A stretch of 64,000 bases of DNA from Brevibacillus borstelensis (GTDB lineage Bacteria; Bacillota; Bacilli; Brevibacillales; Brevibacillaceae): assembly GCF_003710865.1 (NCBI RefSeq), contig NZ_RHHO01000016.1:62001-126000 (forward strand). Reading direction: 5' to 3'. This document shows, one piece after another, positions 23,668 to 33,293 of this stretch; within the stretch, counting starts at the first letter, position 1; each line of letters begins with the position of its first letter. Both the position numbers and the translations under genes were made by a program. The notes under the pieces are model-generated. The model was not told where the DNA came from. It did not search any database and saw only the letters and a program-made list of their open reading frames with translations.

Positions 23668-24822
23668 TTAGCCAACCATCGGCGGGACATTGGAAACGGT
23701 GACGGGAAGGGGCATCTGTATCGAGCGCGAAAAAGCGCAAACCACACGCTCATCGTATACCGTTCCTGCCATCAGGCGGATTTGCTCGCAGGCTTCCTCC
23801 ACCGTTAGCGGCTCGCGATAGGACCGGAAGGTGGTCATGGCCAGATAGCATTCCACAATCCCTAAAGCCTGTGCGAGCACTGGAATTTCATTCGCCTTCA
23901 ATTGAGTGGGGTAACCGGTGCCATCGTAGCGCTCATGATGCGAATGCAGCGCAGCAACCACGCGCTGACAGGCCGGATCGTCCTTGAACAGCTCCGTCCC
24001 GATGAAGCAGTGCTCCTGAATGACCTGATATTCGTAAGTGGTCAGCTTGCCTTCCTTTTCAAATACATAATCAGGCCACTTGATTCGGCTGACGTAATGC
24101 AGGAGGGACAGCAAATTCACCTCCCAGTCGCTTACCTTTTCCTCTGGAAACTCGCGGAGCATCCGCTTGATCAGCCTGCCCATCTGCTCGATCTCCCGGC
24201 AGCTGATCCGCGTTTTTCGCTCGACCGTGGGCACAAGCTCGTTTAGCAGGGTCATCGCGTATTCGCGTTTCCTCTCGTCTGCCGCCCGCCTGGCACCGCC
24301 AATCCATCTGTTCAAGGAGTAGTATCCGAGCCATGCGCAGATGCCGCTTCCAGCCGCGAGCGAAAGATGGGCAAACACATCCATCGCAGAAGCTTGCTCC
24401 AGTTTTACACCGAGTGAAAAAGCGTAGATCAAACAGCTCACGGTTCCCCATATAAGCAGCAACATCCGGTTGTGAAAGAATGTGAGATACAGCGGATAAA
24501 TCAGAAAAATGTTCCACAATCCCGCATCATACTGCCGGTTGGACAGACAAAGAAACAACAGCAAGGCGATGACGAGAAAAGCGGACACGTGCGGTGATCT
24601 GGCGTCCGGCAGCACATAGCGCTTGTGCAGCAGGTAGACGGTCCAGGATACCGCTCCACCGATGACCAAGCCCATAACATGTACCCATGGAGAAGAGATG
24701 GCATTGGTTACTGCCAGAAGCACTGCAATCAGCGCATCGACCGTGACCAGCACAGCCAGCCAATAAAACATCCTGTCCGCCAGAAATTCGGTATGATTTC
24801 CTTTCCTCTTTCGCAGTTCCAT
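23668..24822 (-). CDS. Membrane HD-GYP-like protein with degenerate active site
   Basis: 384 residues. The N-terminal half has about six membrane segments (20-170). The C-terminal half is an HD-GYP domain: LLHYVSRIKWPDYVFEKEGK, HCFIGTELF, HHERYDGTGYP (295-305). The catalytic HD of LLHDIGK is HY here (H242-Y243), GK is SR, and the D.yDAM metal site is ECYLAM. It is therefore unlikely to hydrolyse c-di-GMP and may bind it or act structurally. It starts 45 bases after the response regulator gene, probably in the same transcript. Confidence 0.82.
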   Translation of the reverse strand: MELRKRKGNHTEFLADRMFYWLAVLVTVDALIAVLLAVTNAISSPWVHVMGLVIGGAVSWTVYLLHKRYVLPDARSPHVSAFLVIALLLFLCLSNRQYDAGLWNIFLIYPLYLTFFHNRMLLLIWGTVSCLIYAFSLGVKLEQASAMDVFAHLSLAAGSGICAWLGYYSLNRWIGGARRAADERKREYAMTLLNELVPTVERKTRISCREIEQMGRLIKRMLREFPEEKVSDWEVNLLSLLHYVSRIKWPDYVFEKEGKLTTYEYQVIQEHCFIGTELFKDDPACQRVVAALHSHHERYDGTGYPTQLKANEIPVLAQALGIVECYLAMTTFRSYREPLTVEEACEQIRLMAGTVYDERVVCAFSRSIQMPLPVTVSNVPPMVG

Positions 24823-24867
24823 GTAAGACCCTCTTTACCGTTTTTACAATCGGCTTTATTTGCTTAT

Positions 24868-25491
24868 CTACCGCGGCACCCTGACCATGCCTTTTTTCAA
24901 ACCGTACAGCACTGCTTGCGATCGATTGGGCTGGCCCGTCTTTCTGAGAATGCTGCTGACGTGGGTTTTGACGGTCGCCTCTGATATGTATAGCCGGTGA
25001 GCGATTTCCTGATTGCTGAGATTTTCGACAATCAATTCAAAAATCTCTTGCTCCCGCTCTGTAAATACGACATCGGCTTCTTCCTTGCGTTTCCGCTGGA
25101 GCTTGGATTGAAAGCAGGAATAGCCCATCATGACCATGTCCATGGTGTGAAGGATTTGCTCTGGTCCCGTGTCCTTCATGACGTACCCGTCGACATGGGA
25201 GTCCAATGCCCGAAAAACGTCCTCGCTCTCATCATAGGCAGTCAAAATCATCACTTTCAGTTCAGGCAGCTGCTCCTTCATCGATTTGCAGCTGTCGATT
25301 ACGGAGATGCCCGGCATTTTCAGATCGGATATGATCAGGTCCGGTTTGCTGCTCATCGCCTTTGCCACAAGTTCGTCTCCGTTGTTGGCTTCCTCGACCA
25401 CTGTATAACGAGGCGAACTTTCCAGGATCATTTTCAGGCCCTCCCGAACGATCCGGTGGTCGTCCGCCAGCAGCAATCTTACCTTATCCAT
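24868..25491 (-). CDS. NarL/LuxR-family response regulator
   Basis: 207 residues. Receiver domain with acidic D10-D11, phospho-acceptor D56 (IISDLKMPG) and the KD loop (YVMKDTGP). A GerE/LuxR helix-turn-helix follows near residues 143-200 (FTEREQEIFELIVENLSNQE, IAHRLYISEATVKTHVSSIL). The start ATG 25491 overlaps the kinase stop by 8 bases, so it is the cognate regulator. The adjacent matrix island is a plausible target, but no binding site is proven. Confidence 0.93.
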   Translation of the reverse strand: MDKVRLLLADDHRIVREGLKMILESSPRYTVVEEANNGDELVAKAMSSKPDLIISDLKMPGISVIDSCKSMKEQLPELKVMILTAYDESEDVFRALDSHVDGYVMKDTGPEQILHTMDMVMMGYSCFQSKLQRKRKEEADVVFTEREQEIFELIVENLSNQEIAHRLYISEATVKTHVSSILRKTGQPNRSQAVLYGLKKGMVRVPR

Positions 25492-27043
25492 ACATTTCCA
25501 CTCCCTTTTTCGGTACAATCGCCACAATCTCGGTTCCTTCATTCGGTATGGATTGAATGTGCAGGGTCCCACCCACTTCAGCAATCCTCTCTCTCATCCC
25601 CAGAAGCCCGTAGCTGTTCTTCAGGTCCGCCTTTTCTTCCGGCAAAAAACCGATCCCGTCGTCCTTGATGCGCACTGTGATTTGCAGGGAGGACGCCTCG
25701 ACGGTCACCTCCAGACGGGACGCGGCGGCGTGTTTCACTACATTGGCCGAAGCCTCCTCCACCAGTCGGTAAATCGCATCGAGGATCGGCAGAGGTTCCT
25801 CTCCCAGCCTGCCGCGCGTCACAAAATCCACGTCAAGCCCGGTCCCCACCGTAATTCTTTTCAGCAATTGCTGGACAGCCTCGGTTATCCTTTGCGTCGG
25901 CCGGGCATCCCGCAAGTGTGTAATGTACTCGCGGACCTCGCTATGACACCACTGGATTCGCTCCTCCATCTGCTGCAGCCTTTCCAGAGAGCTCTCCCTC
26001 GCCTCCGGAGGCAGCGTCTGCTTGATGTGAAACAATTGGGCAGACAGGAAAAACAGTTGTTGCGCCAGCCCGTCATGCATATCCTGGGCCAGCTTTCGCC
26101 GCATTTCCCGATGGAGGGAACGCGCCATTTCATAGCGGACGCGATTTTGCTTCACGTGCTGGCAAATGACGACAGCCATCATTCGCAGCAGAAGTTGTTC
26201 ATAGCGGCTCACTAGCCGTTCGTGCGGAACTGAAAACAACAGGCATCCCACGGAACGGCCATCCTGCCGCAGCGGCACGCAAGCATACGTGTCTTCTCTG
26301 CCTGTAAAGTCATGCAAAGGCAAAAAAGTCAACCGTTCCAGCCCTTCCGCTCCCAGATCGAGCAAGCGCTGAACAAAGTAGTCTCTCCGCCAGTTCCCAT
26401 CTCCTTCCCGCTCCTCAAACAGACATAAATAGGCGTTTTCCGCGCGAAACATCCGTTTGACCGCCTTTTCCGACTCATTAGTAAGATAGATATTCTGCTC
26501 TTTCTCCGACATCCGTCTCATAAACAGATATATTTGCAAACATTTGGAATAGGCCCCTTTCAGTTGTTTGATCATCGTAAAGACCCAATAAGACAGGCTG
26601 ATCCAAAGCAATATGTCAAGCAGCAAGCGAAGGTGATCGAGATAGGGTTGCGGCAGCAGCAAATCGTGAGGTATCCATGCTTGAAGAACGAAGTAAGCGA
26701 GGAGAAAAAGGGCGGCGACCAGGAGAAACTGTTCCAATCGCAAAACAGCCGTCAGCCAAAGCAGCGTTGTATAGGCATACAGCATGAACGGACTGTTCGA
26801 CTTTCCTGTCAGGACGATAAACAGCAGCGCCACTCCCAGATCGACCAATCCCAGAAAGAACCACGACTTCCGGGGGAGCGCGTACCAGAGCACCCCTGCA
26901 TAGACGACAACCAGCCCCAAAAGGAGAAAATAAAACGTGTCGTGATTGGCTGACGACTGCATGTAGAAGGAAAAAAAGGAGAGAAACAAGACCCACTGCA
27001 AAAGATACAGCATCAGACGAATTTCTTTTAACAATTGGTTCAT
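25484..27043 (-). CDS. NarL-type sensor histidine kinase
   Basis: 519 residues: about six membrane helices (10-160), a GAF-like region (about 185-300), a HisKA_3 box with H323 in AQDMHDGLAQQLFFLSAQ, and a GHKL ATPase (EEASANVVKHAAAS, DDGIGF, YGLLGMRERI). It autophosphorylates and passes the phosphate to the overlapping LuxR-type regulator. The signal is unknown. ATG 27043 is preferred (GAGGG upstream); the ORF extends in frame to 27127 without support. Confidence 0.92.
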   Translation of the reverse strand: MNQLLKEIRLMLYLLQWVLFLSFFSFYMQSSANHDTFYFLLLGLVVVYAGVLWYALPRKSWFFLGLVDLGVALLFIVLTGKSNSPFMLYAYTTLLWLTAVLRLEQFLLVAALFLLAYFVLQAWIPHDLLLPQPYLDHLRLLLDILLWISLSYWVFTMIKQLKGAYSKCLQIYLFMRRMSEKEQNIYLTNESEKAVKRMFRAENAYLCLFEEREGDGNWRRDYFVQRLLDLGAEGLERLTFLPLHDFTGREDTYACVPLRQDGRSVGCLLFSVPHERLVSRYEQLLLRMMAVVICQHVKQNRVRYEMARSLHREMRRKLAQDMHDGLAQQLFFLSAQLFHIKQTLPPEARESSLERLQQMEERIQWCHSEVREYITHLRDARPTQRITEAVQQLLKRITVGTGLDVDFVTRGRLGEEPLPILDAIYRLVEEASANVVKHAAASRLEVTVEASSLQITVRIKDDGIGFLPEEKADLKNSYGLLGMRERIAEVGGTLHIQSIPNEGTEIVAIVPKKGVEMYG

Positions 27044-27236
27044 TCCGATTACCCTCAAAAGCTTCGTCAGAGTAAATATCGACTGATATGATGCAGACGA
27101 CCTAATCGTATCCCAGTTTCCAGTCATTTACAACAAGTGTAAAATGTCGAACATCTGCTGATATTTCCAGTCTTTTCGACGGAACCTTACAGATTCGACG
27201 AAAAAGATCCGGCCAAATTTCGGTATTCGGTTTTTA

Positions 27237-27265
27237 TTGAACAATTCATTCGGTAAATATAGAAT
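27237..27265 (+). promoter_or_regulatory. Sigma-A promoter of the ArsR/MFS operon
   Basis: TTGAAC, 17-base spacer, TAGAAT, 36 bases before the start codon. Confidence 0.6.
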
Positions 27266-27300
27266 ATAAACAACTACGATTCGGAAAGGATGTCCATTCG

Positions 27301-28353
27301 ATGAAGCTTTTGGATATGAGCTATGGCCGCAGCAGCTATCAGGTGACACTGCATTCTTCTCCTCTGTTCGAAGCAGCCTTGGGGATCGCGGCTGCTACTT
27401 ATGATGAAATCCATCCTACTCTGGAAAAGCCGAGGGAGCATTGGCTGGCGATGATCGCCGCTCTCCCGCCTGACGTTCAAACAGAACTGTACGACGCGCA
27501 GCGGCATCATACTTGGAAAACGCTTTTGCAACTGCTGCATGCTCGCCCTTTTCCCGATCTCGCTGCATTCCTTTCCTATCTGGAAGGATTGCCCGGACAG
27601 CAGCTTCGTCTGGAAGCATTGCCCTACCTCGGGAGAGAACGCGAGGATGCGCGCTATCTTGCGTCAACAGGAAACCGCCTAGCAGTGGCAGAACTCCTGC
27701 AGGCTTGTGCGGGCCACAAGTTTTTCCCCGCGTACATCTCCCATGTCTCCGAGGTGGATGCAAATGAATTGCGACGCCATTTGATAACGCTTTTCCGTGG
27801 CTGGTACAGCATCCACGTACGCCCGCAAGAAACGGAGCTGGACAGTCTCTTGCAGCGCGACTGCGAACAGAAGCGCGCCATGCAGCAAAAGCTCTCTCCG
27901 GAAGCGCTCGTCGAATGGGCGACCGGCGGAAACTACCAGCCTGAGCCTTCCGTCGCTCGCGTCCTGCTGGTTCCCCATACGCTGTACCGTCCGTGGACGA
28001 TCCAGGCTGACGCTCCCGACACCAAGGTGTTTTATTACCCGGTCGCAGACGAAAACATGGCAGAGCAGGTCGATCCGTACCAGCCGCCGCATCTGCTCGT
28101 TCAGGCCTGCAAGGCATTGGGCGATGAACATCGCCTGCGCATCGTCAAGCATCTGGCAGAGCGCGCTCACAGCCTGCAGGAGCTGGCGGTACGGATGGAC
28201 ATGGCGAAGTCGACGCTCCACCACCATCTCTCCATGCTCCGCTCGGCCCGCCTGATCGAAATGGCCGCCTCCAAATACCAGCTTCGGCGGACTCATGTCG
28301 ACCAGCTCTCGCTTTTCCTGTCGGAGTATCTGGACAAGGACTGCAGCCAATGA
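27301..28353 (+). CDS. ArsR-like regulator with DUF5937-type N-terminus
   Basis: 350 residues. The C-terminal ~90 residues are a winged helix (LVQACKALGDEHRLRIVKHL, ELAVRMDMAKSTLHHHLSML). The large N-terminal domain is of the DUF5937 kind found on ArsR-like regulators and probably senses a ligand. AAAGGATG sits 8 bases before ATG 27301. It overlaps the following MFS gene by 4 bases (ATGA), so it very likely controls that exporter. Confidence 0.85.
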   Translation: MKLLDMSYGRSSYQVTLHSSPLFEAALGIAAATYDEIHPTLEKPREHWLAMIAALPPDVQTELYDAQRHHTWKTLLQLLHARPFPDLAAFLSYLEGLPGQQLRLEALPYLGREREDARYLASTGNRLAVAELLQACAGHKFFPAYISHVSEVDANELRRHLITLFRGWYSIHVRPQETELDSLLQRDCEQKRAMQQKLSPEALVEWATGGNYQPEPSVARVLLVPHTLYRPWTIQADAPDTKVFYYPVADENMAEQVDPYQPPHLLVQACKALGDEHRLRIVKHLAERAHSLQELAVRMDMAKSTLHHHLSMLRSARLIEMAASKYQLRRTHVDQLSLFLSEYLDKDCSQ

Positions 28354-29579
28354 GGTCCCGGAAGCTCGGCGCGAACCCTTCATTTTGGCTGATTGTCTCG
28401 GGACAAGCCGTCTCCGAAATGGGGGCGAGCCTGGGAACGCTGGCAAACAGCTGGCTTCTGCTGGAGGCGACCGGTTCTCCCGCAGCAGTGGGCAGCATGT
28501 GGCTTTTGTACTTTCTCCCCTCGCTCGCCGTACAGTTGTTTATCGGACCGTATCTGGACCGCTGGGACCCGAAGCGAGTCATGATAGTTTCCCAATTGGC
28601 GAGAAGCGCAGCGTTTGCGTGCAGCTTTGCGGCTGCGCTGACGGGCTTGGGCGGAGTCTGGCCTGTCTACCTCACGTCTTTGGTAAACGGCCTGGTTCAA
28701 CCGTTGTACGTCCCTGCCAGCCTGTCGCTCCTGCCCTCTGTCGTAAAGCCGGAGGCGTTGACCCGGGCCAATGCCACGCTTGACGGCACCTTGCGTCTGG
28801 CGATGGTCGGCGGCCCGTCGCTCGGCGGGCTTTTGATCGGCATTTTCGGCGGTACGGCAGCACTCGCTCTGACTGCGGCCGCCTTTGCCGCAAGCGGCAC
28901 TCTTTTGGCTTTTTGCCAGAGCAGGTCTGTCAGTGAACGGGCGAAGCGGGAGGCCTGGATCTCGATGTTTGCCGAGGGTCTTCGTTTTTTTGGCAAAGAG
29001 CCGCTGCTTTTGCGTCTCGGAGTGCTGCTGTCATTTGTCCAGTTCGCCGTGGGGGTCCAGATGGTGCTGACCTTGCCTTATGTGGTGGACGAGCTGCATG
29101 GAACAGCTTCCCACGCCGGTCTGTTATTGGCTGGCTTCCCGCTGGGCTACGCCTTTGGTTCGATGCTGGTTCCAACCTTGTCCAAACGGTGGCCGCGTTC
29201 TGTCATCATGATGCTCTCCCTGCTCCTGGGCGGCACAAGCTTTGTCGCGCTGGCACTGGTCCACTCGATCTGGCTCGCCGTATGCATCGAAATCATCGCC
29301 GGCATCACAGCTCCCTTTTTCCATGTGCACAACACCAGCCTGTACCAGACAAGGGTTCCCCGGCAACTGCTGGGACGTGTGCTCTCTGTCCGCCTGCTGA
29401 TTATTCGCGTCACGATGCCGCTCGGCGTCTGGCTGGGCGGACTGCTGGGGGAACAGGCGGGGATTCGCTTCGTCTATGCAGGTATGGGACTTTTGATCGT
29501 GATCGCCACTGTGCTGCTGCCTCTCCGGGCCCGCCTGCTCGAAGCCGGACAATGCGAGAGAACAGTCAACACCCCTTGA
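28350..29579 (+). CDS. MFS transporter (DHA3-like)
   Basis: 409 residues with 12 membrane segments. PYLDRWDPKRVMIVSQLARS is the loop 2-3 motif, and the N-terminus NPSFWLIVSGQAVSEMGASL is typical of macrolide-type (DHA3) exporters. Its start overlaps the regulator stop, giving translational coupling. The export substrate is unknown; the fused-sensor ArsR suggests a small-molecule inducer. Confidence 0.9.
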   Translation: MRSRKLGANPSFWLIVSGQAVSEMGASLGTLANSWLLLEATGSPAAVGSMWLLYFLPSLAVQLFIGPYLDRWDPKRVMIVSQLARSAAFACSFAAALTGLGGVWPVYLTSLVNGLVQPLYVPASLSLLPSVVKPEALTRANATLDGTLRLAMVGGPSLGGLLIGIFGGTAALALTAAAFAASGTLLAFCQSRSVSERAKREAWISMFAEGLRFFGKEPLLLRLGVLLSFVQFAVGVQMVLTLPYVVDELHGTASHAGLLLAGFPLGYAFGSMLVPTLSKRWPRSVIMMLSLLLGGTSFVALALVHSIWLAVCIEIIAGITAPFFHVHNTSLYQTRVPRQLLGRVLSVRLLIIRVTMPLGVWLGGLLGEQAGIRFVYAGMGLLIVIATVLLPLRARLLEAGQCERTVNTP

Positions 29580-29691
29580 TCAATCTATAAAATTTTATGA
29601 AAATTTGGCGATATCAGGATACTTGATTGTATAATGGATGACGAGTTGTTTTTTTGCAAAAACATCGGATAAAAAAGGGGTTTTTCTGAGA

Positions 29692-30630
29692 ATGACACAT
29701 CCAAAGCTGGAATCTTTGCTGGATACAATAAACAGAGTGATCGTAGGCAAGGAGGATCAGGTTCGGCTCCTTTTGACGGCTATGCTCGCACGCGGCCATG
29801 TCCTGCTGGAGGACCTGCCCGGGATGGGCAAGACTGTTCTGGCCAAAACGTTGGCCCAAGCGATTGGCGGCACCTACAACCGCGTGCAGTTTACCGCAGA
29901 CCTTTTGCCTTCGGACGTCGTCGGTCTGCATGTGTTCAACCCCCGCACCAATGAATTTGAGCTGCGCCGCGGACCCGTTTTTGCCGATGTGCTTTTGGCG
30001 GACGAAATCAACCGGGCGACGCCCCGTACACAATCCGGTCTGTTGGAATGCATGGAAGAGCGTCAAGTGACTATCGAGGGCGTGACCCTGCCGCTGCCGT
30101 CCTCGCTGCTGGTGATCGCGACCCAAAACCCGATTGAATCCGAGGGTACATATCCGCTTCCGGAGGCGCAGCTGGACCGCTTTTTGTTCCGTCTGGCGCT
30201 CGGATACGGAAGCAGAGAGGATGCGCGTGAAATTCTGCGGCGTTTTCGCGGCCAGTCTCCGCTGGAACAGGTGCATGCTGTCGTCAGCCCCGACGAGATC
30301 GCGGCCTTGCAGCGGGAGACGACGGCCATCCACGTCAGTCCCGCTGTCGAAGAATACGTCATCGACCTGACGGAAGCGACCCGGAATCACCGCTCAGTGG
30401 AAGTGGGACTCAGTCCGCGCGCCATGCTCGCGCTCCTGCGCTCCGCCCAGGCCGCTGCCCTGCTCGACGGCCGCAGCTATGTCCTTCCAGATGACGTCAA
30501 ACAAGTATTTCCTCCCCTGGCGGTCCATCGCATCCGTCTGTCGATGGAAGCGGAGCTGCACGTCACCGAACAGGAAATCATCCAGGAAATCCTCCGGGAA
30601 GTCCACGCGCCGGTCGAAGAGGGCGTCTAA
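29692..30630 (+). CDS. MoxR-family AAA+ ATPase
   Basis: 312 residues. Walker A is in DLPGMGKTVLAKT (42-49), Walker B in VLLADEINRATPR (101-105), and sensor 1 in LLVIATQNPIESEGTYPLPE, the exact MoxR phrase. MoxR ATPases act as chaperones for metal-cofactor or surface-protein assembly, together with DUF58/VWA proteins. The start is chosen at MTHPKLE because homologues begin there; the ribosome site (AAGGGG) is about 13 bases away and weak. The gene three bases on encodes the DUF58 partner. A TATAAT lies at 29630-29635. Confidence 0.93.
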   Translation: MTHPKLESLLDTINRVIVGKEDQVRLLLTAMLARGHVLLEDLPGMGKTVLAKTLAQAIGGTYNRVQFTADLLPSDVVGLHVFNPRTNEFELRRGPVFADVLLADEINRATPRTQSGLLECMEERQVTIEGVTLPLPSSLLVIATQNPIESEGTYPLPEAQLDRFLFRLALGYGSREDAREILRRFRGQSPLEQVHAVVSPDEIAALQRETTAIHVSPAVEEYVIDLTEATRNHRSVEVGLSPRAMLALLRSAQAAALLDGRSYVLPDDVKQVFPPLAVHRIRLSMEAELHVTEQEIIQEILREVHAPVEEGV

Positions 30631-30633
30631 AGC

Positions 30634-31827
30634 ATGAGCACGCGGCAGACGTACCACGGTTTGGGCTTTATACTTCTGATCTTTGCCCTGTTTTCAGGCA
30701 ATTGGTTTCTTTGGCTGTTCGGCGGGTTCTTCTTTTTTATGTCCGGGCTCGCTAGCTGGTGGGCTAGAAACCTGACCCGGTGGGTGCAGGTGGAATGGTC
30801 TGCTGATCAAAGCCGGGTCATGCCCGGCACGCCGATCACCGTCCGGCTGCGGCTTCACAACCGTTCCTGGCTGCCGCTTCCGGGGACGCTGGTCCAATTT
30901 TCCCTGCCCGACCATGTTGTCCCAGAGCAGGCAGACGAGGTGGTGGAGCGAAATGCGCGAACCTGGATACGCTTTCGCTTTCATCTGCCGATGCGAAAAA
31001 CCGCGGAGCGGACATTCGTGATCACTCCGCACAAACGAGGCGTGCTCTGGCTTGGCGAAGCCCAGTTTGAAACCATTCCGCTGTTTGGCGAAGAAGCGGA
31101 GGCTCTTGTGCTCCCCTTCTCCTTTTCGGTGCTCGTGTATCCGCTGCCGCTGCCCATTCCCCCATTGGATACGGGAACAAGCGAGCCGGAGGGCAGCCGT
31201 GTCACGCGAAGCCACCCGATAGAGGACGTTACCTTTTTGCGGGGCGTCAGAGCGTATTCCCCCGGCGATCGCCTGAAGCATATTCACTGGAAGGCGAGCG
31301 CCAAAACCGGACTCTTGCAAACAAGGCTGTTCGAGCCGACGGCAAATCCGAAGTGGATCGTGATCGGTCACATCCTGCCCTCCTACGAGCCGGTTCTGCA
31401 GAAACACAACGATGCCGTCAACGAACGGACTATCTCCGGCCTGGCAGCGCTGTCCGTCCTTTGCCGCCGACAATCGCTGTCCTACGAGCTGTTGCTGACG
31501 GTCCGGCAGCGCGGCCGGGAGCATTACCACCAGACTGCCGGAAGCGGCAAGGCGCATCACATCCAGATCATGACCCATCTGGCCAAGCTCCACCAGTACG
31601 CGCCGACATCCCTCGCCGCTGTCCTGCACCGGCTTGAGCAGCAAAGCGCCGCAGAAGCGCGAATCGTCATCGTGACCCCCCGGCTGGATGAACCGGCATT
31701 GGAAATGATCGAGCGGCTGACTCGGCGCGGCCATCACATCACGGTGCTGGACGTGTCGCAGGACCAGCCTGTCATTCGCCGTTACGGACTTGCTGCTGCC
31801 AATCAAAGGAGGGTGAGCTGCCGATGA
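30634..31827 (+). CDS. DUF58 domain protein
   Basis: 397 residues. Two membrane helices lie near residues 8-45, and the DUF58 signature FLRGVRAYSPGDRLKHIHWK is centred near residue 210. DUF58 proteins have a VWA-like domain and work with MoxR ATPases in envelope functions. The start ATG 30634 is 3 bases after the MoxR stop. It overlaps the DUF4129 gene by 4 bases. Confidence 0.92.
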   Translation: MSTRQTYHGLGFILLIFALFSGNWFLWLFGGFFFFMSGLASWWARNLTRWVQVEWSADQSRVMPGTPITVRLRLHNRSWLPLPGTLVQFSLPDHVVPEQADEVVERNARTWIRFRFHLPMRKTAERTFVITPHKRGVLWLGEAQFETIPLFGEEAEALVLPFSFSVLVYPLPLPIPPLDTGTSEPEGSRVTRSHPIEDVTFLRGVRAYSPGDRLKHIHWKASAKTGLLQTRLFEPTANPKWIVIGHILPSYEPVLQKHNDAVNERTISGLAALSVLCRRQSLSYELLLTVRQRGREHYHQTAGSGKAHHIQIMTHLAKLHQYAPTSLAAVLHRLEQQSAAEARIVIVTPRLDEPALEMIERLTRRGHHITVLDVSQDQPVIRRYGLAAANQRRVSCR

Positions 31828-33149
31828 GCCGATCCTTTCTGATCCGCCAGTCTTTTCTCTTCTGGCAGGAATCCGTCCTGGCCGCTGTGCTGTTGATGCT
31901 GATCGGCTGGCTTCCCTCCCTGCCGGGTAGCGTAGCCGGCTTTGCCTGCGGCGCCACTGCTCTTCTCGCTCTGGGCCTCTGGCTGTACGAGGGCGGCGGA
32001 CGTCATATCATGCTTCACTTTTTGCTCTATCCGCTGGTGATTGCGGCTGGTGTTCTCGTGTACTATTTGTTTGGCTCCCTGCTGCTTGCCGCTCTTGCTG
32101 CAGCGCTATTTTTCTGGCGGGTCCATGCCCTCTCGACGCTCACATATACCCGGGCCACACTGCAGCGGCTGTTCGTGATCGCGCTCTGCATCTCGCTCTT
32201 CCATTTGGCGATTCTCGCCTTGTTCGGGTCGATGATGAAAGACGCGGTCTACGACGCAAAGCAGCTGTCCCCCGTTTTGGTGCTGATACTCGGCGGCTAT
32301 TTGCTCTCCAGTATAGGTGAGTATTTGACGCGGCAGGACACGAAGGGAGCTTTTCCGCCGTCAGCGTATGCTGCATCTCTGGGCGGGCAATTGCTCGGAT
32401 CGCGCCTGCTGCTGGCCCTTGGCTATACGGCGGTGACAGGTCTTTTGCTGCTTGTCTTGAGCTTCCTTTGGGGGGTTGCCAAAAAGCCGCTCGGCGACGC
32501 GCTCTACTGGTTGTTCGGGCCTGCTTTGCGAGCGGCCGGAAATTTGATAGAACAGCTGGCAGGCGCTCTGGGGAACAACCAAAGAGTGAATGACCTGATG
32601 AACGAGTCTACGGAAGCAACGGATGAACTCCCGCTGGACGAGATGGAGTTTGCCGGAGAGCCATTATTTTCGCTTTGGGAGCCGTATCTCATCGGGGGTA
32701 TTGTTGTCGTTGTGGCGGCCTCGGTGGGCTGGGCGATTTGGAAGCGGAGACGGCGGACTGCAAGTCTGAGCGCTGCTGACATCCCCGTCCAGGCTGAAAC
32801 CGCCTTGCAGGAACTGACCGATGAAGGAGCCAATGAAGGACGGCCGATCTGGAATTTGGACGAGCTGCGGAAAAAGACGGCAGGCCCCGAGGAAGACCCG
32901 GTTCGCTACAGCTACTACCGCTTTTTGCTGCACATGGCAGATGCCGGCTTGCGAATCGAGCCCTTCGAGACAAGCCAGGAGTATTTGCGACGCCTGCGCC
33001 GAGAGTGGCCTCATCCGGACGCGCTCGAATTGGCTGGACGCATCACGCGGTACTATGAGCAGTACCGGTATTTGGAAAAGCCGCTGTCTTCGGAGGAGCT
33101 GGCCGACCTGCGGGATTGTGTGGAAACGATACAAAAGACTATGGAATAG
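31824..33149 (+). CDS. Membrane protein with C-terminal DUF4129
   Basis: 441 residues. The N-terminal ~230 residues hold about six or seven membrane segments, another (IGGIVVVVAASVGWAIW) lies near 292-308, and the C-terminal cytoplasmic part (RYSYYRFLLHMADAGLRIEP to the end) is DUF4129. In most MoxR-DUF58 operons the third gene is a TgpA-like protein with a transglutaminase core between these parts. I see no Cys-His-Asp transglutaminase motifs here, so this is a reduced version. Its role with MoxR is unknown. Confidence 0.85.
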   Translation: MSRSFLIRQSFLFWQESVLAAVLLMLIGWLPSLPGSVAGFACGATALLALGLWLYEGGGRHIMLHFLLYPLVIAAGVLVYYLFGSLLLAALAAALFFWRVHALSTLTYTRATLQRLFVIALCISLFHLAILALFGSMMKDAVYDAKQLSPVLVLILGGYLLSSIGEYLTRQDTKGAFPPSAYAASLGGQLLGSRLLLALGYTAVTGLLLLVLSFLWGVAKKPLGDALYWLFGPALRAAGNLIEQLAGALGNNQRVNDLMNESTEATDELPLDEMEFAGEPLFSLWEPYLIGGIVVVVAASVGWAIWKRRRRTASLSAADIPVQAETALQELTDEGANEGRPIWNLDELRKKTAGPEEDPVRYSYYRFLLHMADAGLRIEPFETSQEYLRRLRREWPHPDALELAGRITRYYEQYRYLEKPLSSEELADLRDCVETIQKTME

Positions 33150-33152
33150 GAA

Positions 33153-33186
33153 AGAGGGTGCCCGACTGGGACACCCTCTCTTTCAT
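33153..33186 (+). terminator. Terminator of the MoxR operon
   Basis: AGAGGGTG (33153-33160) pairs with CACCCTCT (33172-33179), followed by CTTTC. Confidence 0.7.
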
Positions 33187-33293
33187 GCGTCTTCGCACCG
33201 TAGTATACCGGACTAATCGCCAAATGAAGCAAGGAATACGCCTCTCTTCCTCACGCGGGGTTTTCCTTTTCCCCGCCAAACCGGAAGTGACAT

